Assembly: GCA_021802685.1 (NCBI GenBank)
Contig: JAJZRM010000221.1
Span: 1-5,292, forward strand
Direction of reading: 5' to 3'
Source of the DNA: Deltaproteobacteria bacterium
GTDB lineage: Bacteria; Desulfobacterota; Deferrimicrobia; Deferrimicrobiales; Deferrimicrobiaceae
Length of the DNA stretch: 5,292 nt
Shown: positions 1-5,292 of the stretch, in pieces
Position numbering within the stretch: position 1 is the stretch's first letter
How the letters are laid out: the number at the start of each line of letters is the position of its first letter
Position numbers and translations under genes: made by a program
The notes under the pieces: generated by a model
What the model was told of the DNA's origin: nothing
Seen by the model: only the letters and a program-made list of their open reading frames with translations
Databases searched by the model: none

Positions 1-1010
1 TCCACCGCGAACGCCGCGTGCGCGCCCGGTTCCCCGTCGTACGCCAGCCCCGCCCCGCGAAGCGGTTTTTCCCCCAGGGCGGAAAGGAGCGCTTCCGGGG
101 AAGCGGCGCGCTTCCAGTCGGCCGGATTCGGCGCCCGCGGGCTTCCATTGAACAGGCCGGCGTCGGCAAGGTCGAGCTCCTCCAGGAGCTTGCGGAACCC
201 CAGGCGGCGGAAGAGCGGCGCCACGCGGGCGGCGTCGATCGGGCGCGGAGTGAATTCGGCGAGGCGCTCCTTCACAGGCACGCCGCGGTCGATCGTGACC
301 AGCCGCATCGAAAGCCGGGCGGCGTCGGCGCCCTTTTCGATCTTCTCTTTCCGGCTCCCCTTCATCTTCCCCGCGCCGGACAGCACCGCGTCGAGGGAAC
401 CGAATTCGCGGATCAGCTCCGACGCGGTCTTCTCCCCGATGCCGGGGACCCCGGGGACGTTGTCCGACGGGTCGCCCGAAAGCGCCAGCAGGTCGGCCAC
501 GCGGTCCGGCGGGACGCCGAACGTATCGACGACCTGCTCCTCCCCCACCTCGTTCCCCTTCAACCCGTCCCGCACCTTCACGCGCTTCGAGACGAGCTGG
601 TACAGGTCCTTGTCGGAGGAGACGATGACCACGTCCATCCCTTCGCTTTCCGCATTGCGTGCGAGGGTGCCGATGACGTCGTCGGCCTCCACTCCCGGCA
701 CCGTCACCCGCCGCACCCCCAGCGCGTCGATCACCTCGTCCACGAGGGGCACCTGGGCCAGCAGGTCTTCGGGGACCTTCAGCCGGTTCGCCTTGTACCC
801 GGGGAAGAGGGCGTGGCGCGGGGTCGGCTCGCGGGAGTCGAAGACGGCGGCGACGCCGCCGGGGTTTTCCGTCCGAAGGATCTTCAGGAGGATCCGGGCC
901 ACCCCCAGGACAACGTTCGTGGGCGTCCCGTCCGGGGCCGTAAGCCGCGGAACGCCGTAGAACGTCCTGTAGAGGACGTTATGCCCGTCGATCAGATAAA
1001 GGGTTGGCAT
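1..1010 (-). CDS. polA: DNA polymerase I, N-terminal part (5'-3' exonuclease domain), 3' end beyond window
   Basis: An open minus-strand frame runs from an ATG at 1010 off the left edge, giving 336 residues of a protein usually near 850-930. Pol I removes RNA primers and fills gaps in lagging-strand synthesis and repair. The 5'-nuclease domain fills about residues 1-285. Its acidic metal-binding motifs are present: LIDGHN with D8, VFDSREPTPRH with D58, the YKANR block at 72-76, VEADDVIG with E108, D110 and D111, SSDKDLYQLV with D133 and D135, and LSGDPSDNVPGVPGIGEKTA (177-196), which holds D180, D183 and the helix-hairpin-helix. FRRLGFRKLL at 267-276 is the usual end of this domain. Residues 304-336 begin the 3'-5' exonuclease-like domain, whose activity cannot be judged here. 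AGGA lies 5 bases before the start. The gene overlaps the RDD gene by 32 bases. A stand-alone 5' exonuclease is unlikely because the chain continues past residue 290. Confidence 0.95.
   Translation of the reverse strand, partial: MPTLYLIDGHNVLYRTFYGVPRLTAPDGTPTNVVLGVARILLKILRTENPGGVAAVFDSREPTPRHALFPGYKANRLKVPEDLLAQVPLVDEVIDALGVRRVTVPGVEADDVIGTLARNAESEGMDVVIVSSDKDLYQLVSKRVKVRDGLKGNEVGEEQVVDTFGVPPDRVADLLALSGDPSDNVPGVPGIGEKTASELIREFGSLDAVLSGAGKMKGSRKEKIEKGADAARLSMRLVTIDRGVPVKERLAEFTPRPIDAARVAPLFRRLGFRKLLEELDLADAGLFNGSPRAPNPADWKRAASPEALLSALGEKPLRGAGLAYDGEPGAHAAFAV
961..980 (-). repeat. Perfect inverted repeat (8-base arms, 4-base loop) at the RDD-polA junction
   Basis: AACGTCCT at 961-968 is exactly complementary to AGGACGTT at 973-980, separated by GTAG. 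In the transcript the hairpin starts at the last two bases of the RDD stop codon (TAA, 981-979), about 30 bases inside polA, and encodes PolA residues 11-17. No T-run follows on the transcribed strand, so it does not look like an intrinsic terminator. A role in tuning translation at the overlap is possible but not shown, and it could be a chance outcome of codon choice. Confidence 0.6.
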
Positions 1011-1464
1011 CGGATTCCTGCCGGTACTCCACCACCAGCGTCTCGGCGATGGAGTCCCCCGCCCTTTGCCCTTCCGGATCGTAGAAGCCGAGGTACGCCT
1101 CCACCAGAAGGACCGCGACGCCGAGGGTGCAGGCGAGGAACGGGCCGATCCCGGGGAGAAGGTAGAGCAGGAAGGGGACGGCGACGGTCAGGTTCCGGGT
1201 CAGCGACGCCTGGAAGTCCATCCCCTCCCGGTCGATCCGCACCACTTTCAGCCCCGTGAGCCATTTCCCGAGCGAACGGCCGCCCGGGAACCCGTCGCTC
1301 GTCAGGATGTAGAAGAGGCACGCGGCCACCCCGGCGGCGCCGGGAATATGCCAGAGGGACATGGCCACGATCAGGTCGGCCGCCTTCCCGATCAGGCGCG
1401 ACAGGTAACGTGCCCGCCGGGCGTCCTGGAAGAACTCGCGTTGCTCCCGCCAGGACGTCCCCAT
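979..1464 (-). CDS. RDD family integral membrane protein
   Basis: A 161-residue inner-membrane protein of unknown function in the RDD family, named for one conserved arginine and two aspartates. The N-terminus is charged (WREQREFFQDARRARYLSR). A first hydrophobic stretch spans about 24-55, including D30 in the IGKAADLIV block. The loop GGRSLGKWLTGLKVVRID (61-78) is the typical RDD connector. A second hydrophobic stretch covers about 92-127 and probably forms two helices. The chain ends with DPEGQRAGDSIAETLVV (129-145), corresponding to the family's usual GDRLAGT-type ending with D137. I chose the ATG at 1464 because GGGAGG at 1480-1475 sits 10 bases before it. A GTG at 1473 would add three residues but leaves only one base of spacing. 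Some RDD proteins have been linked to ion transport, but nothing here assigns a substrate. Confidence 0.85.
   Translation of the reverse strand: MGTSWREQREFFQDARRARYLSRLIGKAADLIVAMSLWHIPGAAGVAACLFYILTSDGFPGGRSLGKWLTGLKVVRIDREGMDFQASLTRNLTVAVPFLLYLLPGIGPFLACTLGVAVLLVEAYLGFYDPEGQRAGDSIAETLVVEYRQESDANPLSDRRA
1011..1020 (-). promoter_or_regulatory. Ribosome binding site of polA
   Basis: Read on the minus strand, CAGGAATCCG directly precedes the polA ATG, with AGGA at 1019-1016 and a 5-base spacer. It lies inside the RDD coding sequence and supports the ATG at 1010 as the true start. Confidence 0.6.
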
Positions 1465-1469
1465 CGCCG

Positions 1470-1685
1470 TCACGCCTCCCTGGAGTTCCCGATCCGGGTG
1501 AAGAAGAGGAACCCCATCGTGGGCCTCCGGTTTCCGGGCTGGGTGACGAAGTGGACGGATTCGAACCGGTACCCGTCCGCCGTCACGCGGTTGAGCGCGT
1601 CCTCGATCGACCGGTCGCTGACGTCCGAAAGCTCCACGACGCGGTACGGCGGCGTCGAAGGAGGTTGCGGAGGCGCGGCGGTCAT
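1470..1685 (-). CDS. Small DUF4177-like protein of unknown function
   Basis: A 71-residue soluble protein with a proline-rich start (residues 5-13) followed by a compact pattern: strand YRVVELS (14-20), helix SIEDALNRVTADGY (26-39), strand FESVHFVT (41-48), and strand TMGFLFFTR (56-64). This layout, with a helix ending in a DGY or EGW turn before a beta strand, is what DUF4177-type proteins show; the assignment is from memory of the pattern. It has no signal peptide, membrane segment, cysteine or evident catalytic motif. Its ATG overlaps the hemB stop as ATGA (1685-1682). Its own Shine-Dalgarno is poor, since GGAAG abuts the ATG, so translation probably depends on ribosomes finishing hemB. 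It ends 5 bases before the preferred RDD start. It is probably real, given the coupling and coherent secondary structure; its function is unknown. Confidence 0.75.
   Translation of the reverse strand: MTAAPPQPPSTPPYRVVELSDVSDRSIEDALNRVTADGYRFESVHFVTQPGNRRPTMGFLFFTRIGNSREA
1475..1480 (-). promoter_or_regulatory. Shine-Dalgarno site that decides the RDD gene start
   Basis: GGGAGG on the minus strand lies 10 bases before the ATG at 1464 but only one base before the in-frame GTG at 1473. The spacing favours the ATG. The site is within the last codons of the preceding small gene. Confidence 0.6.
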
Positions 1686-2656
1686 CTTCCCAGCGCCCGC
1701 GCCGCTTCCTTCGCGGCGTAGGTGAGGATGAGGTCCGCCCCGGCGCGCTTGATCGAGACCAGGATCTCCATCATCACCCGGTCGCCGTCGATCCAGCCGA
1801 GCTTCGCCGCCGCCTTCACCATCGAATATTCACCGCTGACGTTGTAAGCCGCCACGGGCAGGTCGAACGCGTCGCGGACCCGGCAGATGACGTCGAGGTA
1901 CGAGAGCGCCGGCTTGACCATCACGATGTCGGCCCCCTCCTGGATGTCGAGGGCGACCTCCCGCAGCGCCTCCCGCGCGTTGGGGGGGTCCATCTGGTAC
2001 GAGCGGCGGTCGCCGAAGCTCGGCGTGCTGTCCGCCGCGTCCCGGAACGGCCCGTAGAACCCTCCCGCGTACTTCGCCGCGTACGACATGATCGGCACCT
2101 GGGGGAACCCTTCCGCGTCGAGCGCGCGGCGGATCGCCGCGACGCGGCCGTCCATCATGTCGGAAGGGGCCACGATGTCGGCCCCGGCGCGCGCGTGGGT
2201 CACCGCGCTTTTCGCCAGGATCTCGAGCGTGGCGTCGTTGTCCACGTCGCCGTTCTTCAAGATGCCGCAGTGGCCGTGGTCGGTGTATTCGCAGAAGCAG
2301 ACGTCCGTGATCACCATGAGCCCGGGCACGGCGTCCTTCAGGGCGCGGACCGCGGTCTGGACGATCCCGCGGTCGGAGTACGCGTCCTTCCCCAGCGGGT
2401 CCTTCTTCGCCGGGATGCCGAAGAGCAGGACGGCGGGAATGCCGAGTTCGCGGACCTCCCGGGCTTCCTTCACGAGGTTCTCGACGGAGAAGTTGAACAC
2501 CCCGGGCATCGAGGGGACCTCCCGGCGGACGTTCTTCCCCGCCGCGACGAAGAGCGGATAGATGAGATCGTCCACGGAAAGCTTCGTCTCGCGGATCATC
2601 CGGCGCAGCGTCTCGTTCCGCCGCAGGCGGCGCGGCCGGTATTCGGGGAACTGCAT
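1682..2656 (-). CDS. hemB: Porphobilinogen synthase (5-aminolevulinate dehydratase)
   Basis: Cytoplasmic enzyme that condenses two 5-aminolevulinates into porphobilinogen, in a homo-oligomer of TIM-barrel subunits. At 324 residues it has the normal full length. The N-terminal arm FPEYRPRRLRRNETLRR leads into LIYPLFV. The segment DVCFCEYTDHGHCGIL (118-133) carries C120, C122 and C130, the three-cysteine ligand set of zinc-type enzymes. The Schiff-base lysines are K195 in SYAAKYAGGFYGPFRDA and K248 in MVKPALSYLD, close to E. coli positions 195 and 247. E233 in the REALREVALD segment matches the allosteric magnesium-site glutamate. VSGEYSMVKAA (273-283) is the conserved substrate-pocket block. 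GGAGG lies 6 bases before the ATG. The gene follows hemD by 3 bases, and its TGA overlaps the next ATG. Confidence 0.98.
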   Translation of the reverse strand: MQFPEYRPRRLRRNETLRRMIRETKLSVDDLIYPLFVAAGKNVRREVPSMPGVFNFSVENLVKEAREVRELGIPAVLLFGIPAKKDPLGKDAYSDRGIVQTAVRALKDAVPGLMVITDVCFCEYTDHGHCGILKNGDVDNDATLEILAKSAVTHARAGADIVAPSDMMDGRVAAIRRALDAEGFPQVPIMSYAAKYAGGFYGPFRDAADSTPSFGDRRSYQMDPPNAREALREVALDIQEGADIVMVKPALSYLDVICRVRDAFDLPVAAYNVSGEYSMVKAAAKLGWIDGDRVMMEILVSIKRAGADLILTYAAKEAARALGR

Positions 2657-2659
2657 CGC

Positions 2660-3433
2660 TTACCTCCCGGCGGTGAAGAACCCTTCGATGGCGTCCACCA
2701 TCGCTTTCAGCGTATACGTTTCAGGCACGATGTCCACCCGGAAATCCCTGGACCGTACGGCCCGGGCGGTCACTTCGCCGATCACAGCGATGCGGCTTTT
2801 CCCGAGCAGATCCCGCGCGTTTTCCTCTCCGAGCAGGGGGAACAGGTTCTGGAACGCCGACGGGGAGGCGAAGGTGCAGACGTCCGGCGGGTCCGCGAGG
2901 ATCTCCGCCGCCGCGTCCTCGTCCTTTTCGGCCAGGCCGTTCCGGTAGGCGACCACGGGGACGACCTGCCCGCCTTCCCGGCGGATCGCTTCCGGCAGGA
3001 CCTGCCGCCCCTCCAGCGCCCTCGGAAGGAGGAACCGCTTTCCCGCCACCCCGTCGGTCAACAGATCCTCGAAGAGCCCCTCGCCCGTGTGCTTCGCCGC
3101 CGTGAAGCGAACCTTTACGCCGCGGGATTCCAGCTCCCTGGTGGTTCCCGGCCCCACGCTCGCCACGCGCAAGCCCGCAGGCCAGGAAACCAGCCCCACG
3201 CGGGCCGACCGATCGCAGAAGAAACGCGCCGCGTTGGCGCTGGTGAAAAGGATCCAGTCGAAGGAGGAGAGCCGTCCGATCTCGCGGTCGAGCGGGCCGC
3301 AGTCGTCCGGAGGAACCAGGCGGATCGTCGGGAACAGGACAGGCGCCCCCCCGGCGCGCCGCACCAGGTCCGCGAACTCCCCGCCCTGCTCCGCGGAGCG
3401 CGTGATGAGAACCCGTATTCCCGAAAGCGTCAT
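2660..3433 (-). CDS. hemD: Uroporphyrinogen-III synthase, stand-alone
   Basis: Inverts ring D and cyclises hydroxymethylbilane to uroporphyrinogen III, the branch point to haem, sirohaem and cobalamin. The 257 residues fit the family's two-lobed fold. Lobe 1 opens with VLITR (8-12), includes FDWILFTSANAARFF (58-72), and is followed by SVGPGTTRELESRGV (92-106). Lobe 2 includes FLLPRALEGRQVLPEAI (134-150), the conserved tyrosine of VVAYRNG (160-166), FASPSAFQNL (188-197), and IAVIGEVTARAV (215-226). This last block has glutamate where many homologues have proline. HemD sequences diverge strongly, so position between hemC and hemB adds weight. There is no methyltransferase (CobA/SUMT) domain, although hemD is fused to one in several related bacteria. 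Start: ATG at 3433, 4 bases after the hemC stop, with GGTGA (3442-3438) as a modest ribosome site. Confidence 0.93.
   Translation of the reverse strand: MTLSGIRVLITRSAEQGGEFADLVRRAGGAPVLFPTIRLVPPDDCGPLDREIGRLSSFDWILFTSANAARFFCDRSARVGLVSWPAGLRVASVGPGTTRELESRGVKVRFTAAKHTGEGLFEDLLTDGVAGKRFLLPRALEGRQVLPEAIRREGGQVVPVVAYRNGLAEKDEDAAAEILADPPDVCTFASPSAFQNLFPLLGEENARDLLGKSRIAVIGEVTARAVRSRDFRVDIVPETYTLKAMVDAIEGFFTAGR
2663..2668 (-). promoter_or_regulatory. Ribosome binding site of hemB, embedded in the hemD 3' end
   Basis: GGGAGG followed by T makes up the last sense codons and first stop base of hemD, and sits 6 bases before the hemB ATG. A ribosome terminating on hemD covers the hemB initiation site, so the two genes are probably translationally coupled. 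Confidence 0.7.
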
Positions 3434-3437
3434 CGGT

Positions 3438-4376
3438 TCACCGGCCGTTCTGCCGGTACACCTCCTCCAGGATCCGCCTTCCGCCCCGCGAAAGGAGCTC
3501 TTCCGCCAGCGCGACGCCGATGCTTTCCGGGTCGTCGGCCGTTCCGCTCCGGCTCGACCGCAGGATTTCCGACCCGTCCGGGCGCCCCACCAGCCCGTGG
3601 ATCCGGATCGTGTCCCCTTCCGTGCGCGCGAACGCCGCGATGGGGACCTGGCAACCCCCTTCCAGCCGCTTCAGGAACCCCCGCTCCGCGCGGACGGCCA
3701 GCGAGGTGTCCCGGTCGTTCAGGAACTCCACCGCCTCGCGGGTGCGCGCGTCGTCAAGCCGGACCTCGATCCCCAGCGCCCCCTGGCCGATCGCCGGGAT
3801 GGAGAAGTCCGTGGGGAGGTACTGCCGGATCTTCCCTTCCCACCCGAGGCGCACCAGCCCCGCGGCGGCCAGGATGATGGCGTCGTACAGCCCCTCTTCC
3901 ATCTTCCGGATCCGCGAGTCGAGGTTCCCCCGCAGCTGCCCGATTTCGAGGTCGGGCCGCACCCCGAGCAACTGGGTCTGACGCCGCAGCGAGCTGGTCC
4001 CCAGCTTCGCTCCCTTCGGGAGGTCCTCGAACCGCGCGTACTTGACCGAGAGGAAGGCGTCGCGGGGGTCCTCCCGCTTCGTGATGCAGACGATCCCGAG
4101 CCCGCCGGGAAGGTCCGTGGGAACGTCCTTCATCGAGTGGACGGCAAGGTCGATCCTCCGTTTGAGGAGCGCGTCCTCGATCTCCTTGACGAAGAGCCCC
4201 TTTCCCCCCACCTTCGCGAGCGGTACGTCGAGGATCATGTCCCCCGTCGTCTTGATCTTCACGATCTCCACCGGCCGGCCGGTCCGTCGCTCGACCTCGG
4301 ACTTGACGAACCCGGCCTGCCAGAGGGCCAGCGTGCTCCCCCGGCTGCCGAGCCGGATGACGTCAGTGCCTCCCAT
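3438..4376 (-). CDS. hemC: Hydroxymethylbilane synthase (porphobilinogen deaminase)
   Basis: Cytoplasmic enzyme that polymerises four porphobilinogens into linear hydroxymethylbilane on a covalently held dipyrromethane cofactor. At 312 residues it is a normal full length. The N-terminal domain begins IRLGSRGSTLALWQA (7-21). KVGGKGLFVKEIEDAL (55-70) and LAVHSMKDVPT (77-87) contain catalytic D84. GTSSLRRQTQLL (126-137) and QLRGNLDSRI (147-156) carry the substrate-binding arginines R131, R132, R149 and R155. FSIPAIGQGALGIE (191-204) is the family signature. C242 in EGGCQVPIA is the cofactor attachment cysteine. All these positions coincide with E. coli numbering. The ATG at 4376 lies 14 bases inside the end of hemA and is preceded by GGAGGGAG (4390-4383). 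The sequence strongly recalls Geobacter-type HemC. Confidence 0.98.
   Translation of the reverse strand: MGGTDVIRLGSRGSTLALWQAGFVKSEVERRTGRPVEIVKIKTTGDMILDVPLAKVGGKGLFVKEIEDALLKRRIDLAVHSMKDVPTDLPGGLGIVCITKREDPRDAFLSVKYARFEDLPKGAKLGTSSLRRQTQLLGVRPDLEIGQLRGNLDSRIRKMEEGLYDAIILAAAGLVRLGWEGKIRQYLPTDFSIPAIGQGALGIEVRLDDARTREAVEFLNDRDTSLAVRAERGFLKRLEGGCQVPIAAFARTEGDTIRIHGLVGRPDGSEILRSSRSGTADDPESIGVALAEELLSRGGRRILEEVYRQNGR
3440..3457 (-). repeat. Short inverted repeat over the hemC stop and hemD ribosome site
   Basis: ACCGGC (3440-3445) pairs perfectly with GCCGGT (3452-3457) across a 6-base loop. In the transcript one arm includes the first base of the hemC stop codon and part of the GGTGA proposed as the hemD ribosome site. 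It could mask hemD initiation until a hemC ribosome opens it. Six-base arms are frequent by chance in GC-rich DNA, so confidence is low. Confidence 0.3.
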
Positions 4377-5292
4377 CCCCGTCTCCCTCCGTTTCCTGTT
4401 CCCGTTCCCGGTCCTCTTCCGGCAGGTCGAAGATCTCCCGGACGACCGCCACCACCTCCGACGGGCGGCGCCCCTCGCTTTCGCGCTTGAGCCTTGCGAT
4501 CGGAGAGTGGAGCATCTTGTTGAGGATCGCCGAGGCCATCGACTCGACCACCTTCCGCGTCTTCGGGTCGGCGTCCCCCAGGGTTGAAAACGCCTTGGCG
4601 ACTTCCGCCGCCTTGATCTCGTCGAATTTCCTTCGCAGGGAGACGATCGTGGGGGTGACCTGCTGCGCCTCGAGCCACCGGCGGAACGAATCGACCTCGG
4701 CCGCCACGATCTCCTCGGCCCTCAAAGCCTCCCGCTGACGCTCCTCGAGGTTCGTCTCGATCACGTTGTTCAGGTCGTCGATGTCGTACACGTAGACGTT
4801 GTCGACCTGGTTCGCGTCGGGATCGATGTCGCGGGGCACCGCCATGTCGATGAAGAACATCGGGCGGTTCCGGCGGATGCGGATGACCTCCTCCACGTCT
4901 TCCCGCTTCAGGATGAAGTGGGGAGCGCCCGTCGAGGAGAGCACGATGTCCGCGCGCTTGAGGTGCGCGGTCAGCTCGTCGAACCGGACCGGCGTCCCGT
5001 CGAATTCCTCGGCCAGGCGCACGGCGCGCTCGAAGGTGCGGTTCGTCACCAGGATCCCCTTCGCGCCGGCGGAAAGCAGGTGGCGCGCCGCGAGTTCGCA
5101 CATCTCCCCCGCGCCGATGAGCATCACCGTCTTGTCCGAGAGGTTGCCCAGGATCTTCTTCGCCAGCTCCACCGCGGCGTACGAGACGGAGACGGCGCTG
5201 TTGGCCACCCGGGTCTCGGTGCGCACGCGCTTGGCCACCGAGAACGCCTTGGTGAAGAACTTGTCGAGCACCGGCCCGATCGTCTTGAACTC
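4363..5292 (-). CDS. hemA: Glutamyl-tRNA reductase, 5' end beyond window
   Basis: NADPH-dependent reduction of glutamyl-tRNA(Glu) to glutamate-1-semialdehyde, the first committed step of C5 tetrapyrrole synthesis. The frame is open to the right edge. The 309 visible residues begin EFKTIGPVLDKFF, and full-length homologues have about 420-450, so roughly 120 N-terminal residues with the catalytic cysteine are outside the window. The GTG at 5271 is therefore an internal valine. KRVRTET (21-27) and AVSVSYAAVELA (33-44) are family motifs. The Rossmann NADPH site is VMLIGAGEMCELAARHL (56-72) followed by VTNRT (82-86). FFIDMAVPRDIDP and the VYDIDDLNNVIETNL segment follow. The helical C-terminal dimerisation region ends in a charged tail EEDREREQETEGDGDGRH. 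Its TGA (4365-4363) lies inside hemC. A class II type ALA synthase HemA is excluded by these motifs. Confidence 0.97.
   Translation of the reverse strand, partial: EFKTIGPVLDKFFTKAFSVAKRVRTETRVANSAVSVSYAAVELAKKILGNLSDKTVMLIGAGEMCELAARHLLSAGAKGILVTNRTFERAVRLAEEFDGTPVRFDELTAHLKRADIVLSSTGAPHFILKREDVEEVIRIRRNRPMFFIDMAVPRDIDPDANQVDNVYVYDIDDLNNVIETNLEERQREALRAEEIVAAEVDSFRRWLEAQQVTPTIVSLRRKFDEIKAAEVAKAFSTLGDADPKTRKVVESMASAILNKMLHSPIARLKRESEGRRPSEVVAVVREIFDLPEEDREREQETEGDGDGRH
4383..4390 (-). promoter_or_regulatory. Ribosome binding site of hemC within hemA
   Basis: GGAGGGAG on the minus strand precedes the hemC ATG with 6 to 9 bases of spacing, depending on register. It supports initiation at 4376 despite the 14-base overlap with hemA. 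Confidence 0.6.

Noticed and set aside
18..1259. Long open plus-strand frame (413 codons) opposite polA and the RDD gene
   Set aside because: Its translation is rich in Arg, Pro, Gly and His with no recognisable domain, as expected opposite GC-rich coding DNA. The minus strand carries clear PolA and RDD motifs.
979..1473. RDD gene starting at GTG 1473 (GTGA overlap with the small gene)
   Set aside because: Attractive as a coupled overlap, but GGGAGG is only one base from this GTG. The ATG at 1464 has workable spacing. The question is not fully settled.
1980..1990. Run of seven identical bases in hemB as a possible frameshift site
   Set aside because: The hemB frame is intact on both sides and encodes ordinary Asp-Pro-Pro-Asn. 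A similar run in hemD is also in frame, so neither suggests slippage or a sequencing error.
2195..3877. Long open plus-strand frame (560 codons) opposite hemB, hemD and hemC
   Set aside because: It crosses three well-supported minus-strand genes, ends in low-complexity Pro/Arg/Gly sequence, and lacks any family motif. It is an antisense shadow.
3087..4490. Plus-strand open frame (467 codons) opposite hemD, hemC and hemA
   Set aside because: Compositionally biased antisense of conserved genes, with no recognisable domain.
4259..5101. Minus-strand open frame (280 codons) overlapping hemA in another frame
   Set aside because: Arg/Gly-rich out-of-frame reading. The hemA frame contains the complete Rossmann site and C-terminal motifs.
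4363..5271. hemA starting at the GTG at 5271 as a complete 302-residue gene
   Set aside because: The frame stays open to 5292 and the upstream residues EFKTIGP fit the glutamyl-tRNA reductase family, so the GTG is an internal valine and the gene is cut by the window edge.
1..5292. A novel defence, mobile or CRISPR-like system
   Set aside because: No repeats, integrase, transposase, toxin-antitoxin or nuclease-effector signatures were seen beyond PolA. All space is taken by housekeeping genes plus two small proteins.

Overview
This is a GC-rich bacterial segment in which every convincing gene is on the minus strand. Read in the direction of transcription, from high to low coordinates, the order is hemA (5' end outside the window), hemC, hemD, hemB, a 71-residue DUF4177-like protein, an RDD-family membrane protein, and polA (3' end outside the window). 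I found no rRNA, tRNA, CRISPR array, insertion sequence, origin or attachment site. No stretch of even 50 bases lies outside a gene.

The first four genes (about 5292 to 1682) cover consecutive steps of tetrapyrrole synthesis by the C5 (glutamyl-tRNA) route. HemA makes glutamate-1-semialdehyde, HemB joins two 5-aminolevulinates into porphobilinogen, HemC polymerises four porphobilinogens, and HemD closes the ring to uroporphyrinogen III. HemL, which makes 5-aminolevulinate, is not in the window. The catalytic residues I can place in HemC and HemB are intact and largely fall at the numbering of the E. coli enzymes. HemD is a stand-alone protein, not fused to a uroporphyrinogen methyltransferase.

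The last three genes (about 1685 to 1) are not tetrapyrrole enzymes: a small conserved-looking protein of unknown role, a small RDD membrane protein, and the 5'-nuclease half of DNA polymerase I. Junctions throughout are extremely tight: 14-base overlap, 4-base gap, 3-base gap, ATGA overlap, then a 5-base gap or GTGA overlap, then a 32-base overlap. This suggests one polycistronic transcript with translational coupling, its promoter lying beyond position 5292. I see no terminator.

The C5 pathway, high GC content, the hemA-hemC-hemD-hemB order, and HemC and HemB sequences resembling remembered Geobacter-type homologues suggest a member of the former Deltaproteobacteria (Desulfuromonadota/Desulfobacterota-like). 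This is an inference from recalled family resemblance, not a search result. The region is mostly core housekeeping, and I do not see a new biological system in it. The points most worth checking are the PolA proofreading domain at the left edge, a perfect hairpin at the RDD-polA junction, and the small coupled protein after hemB.
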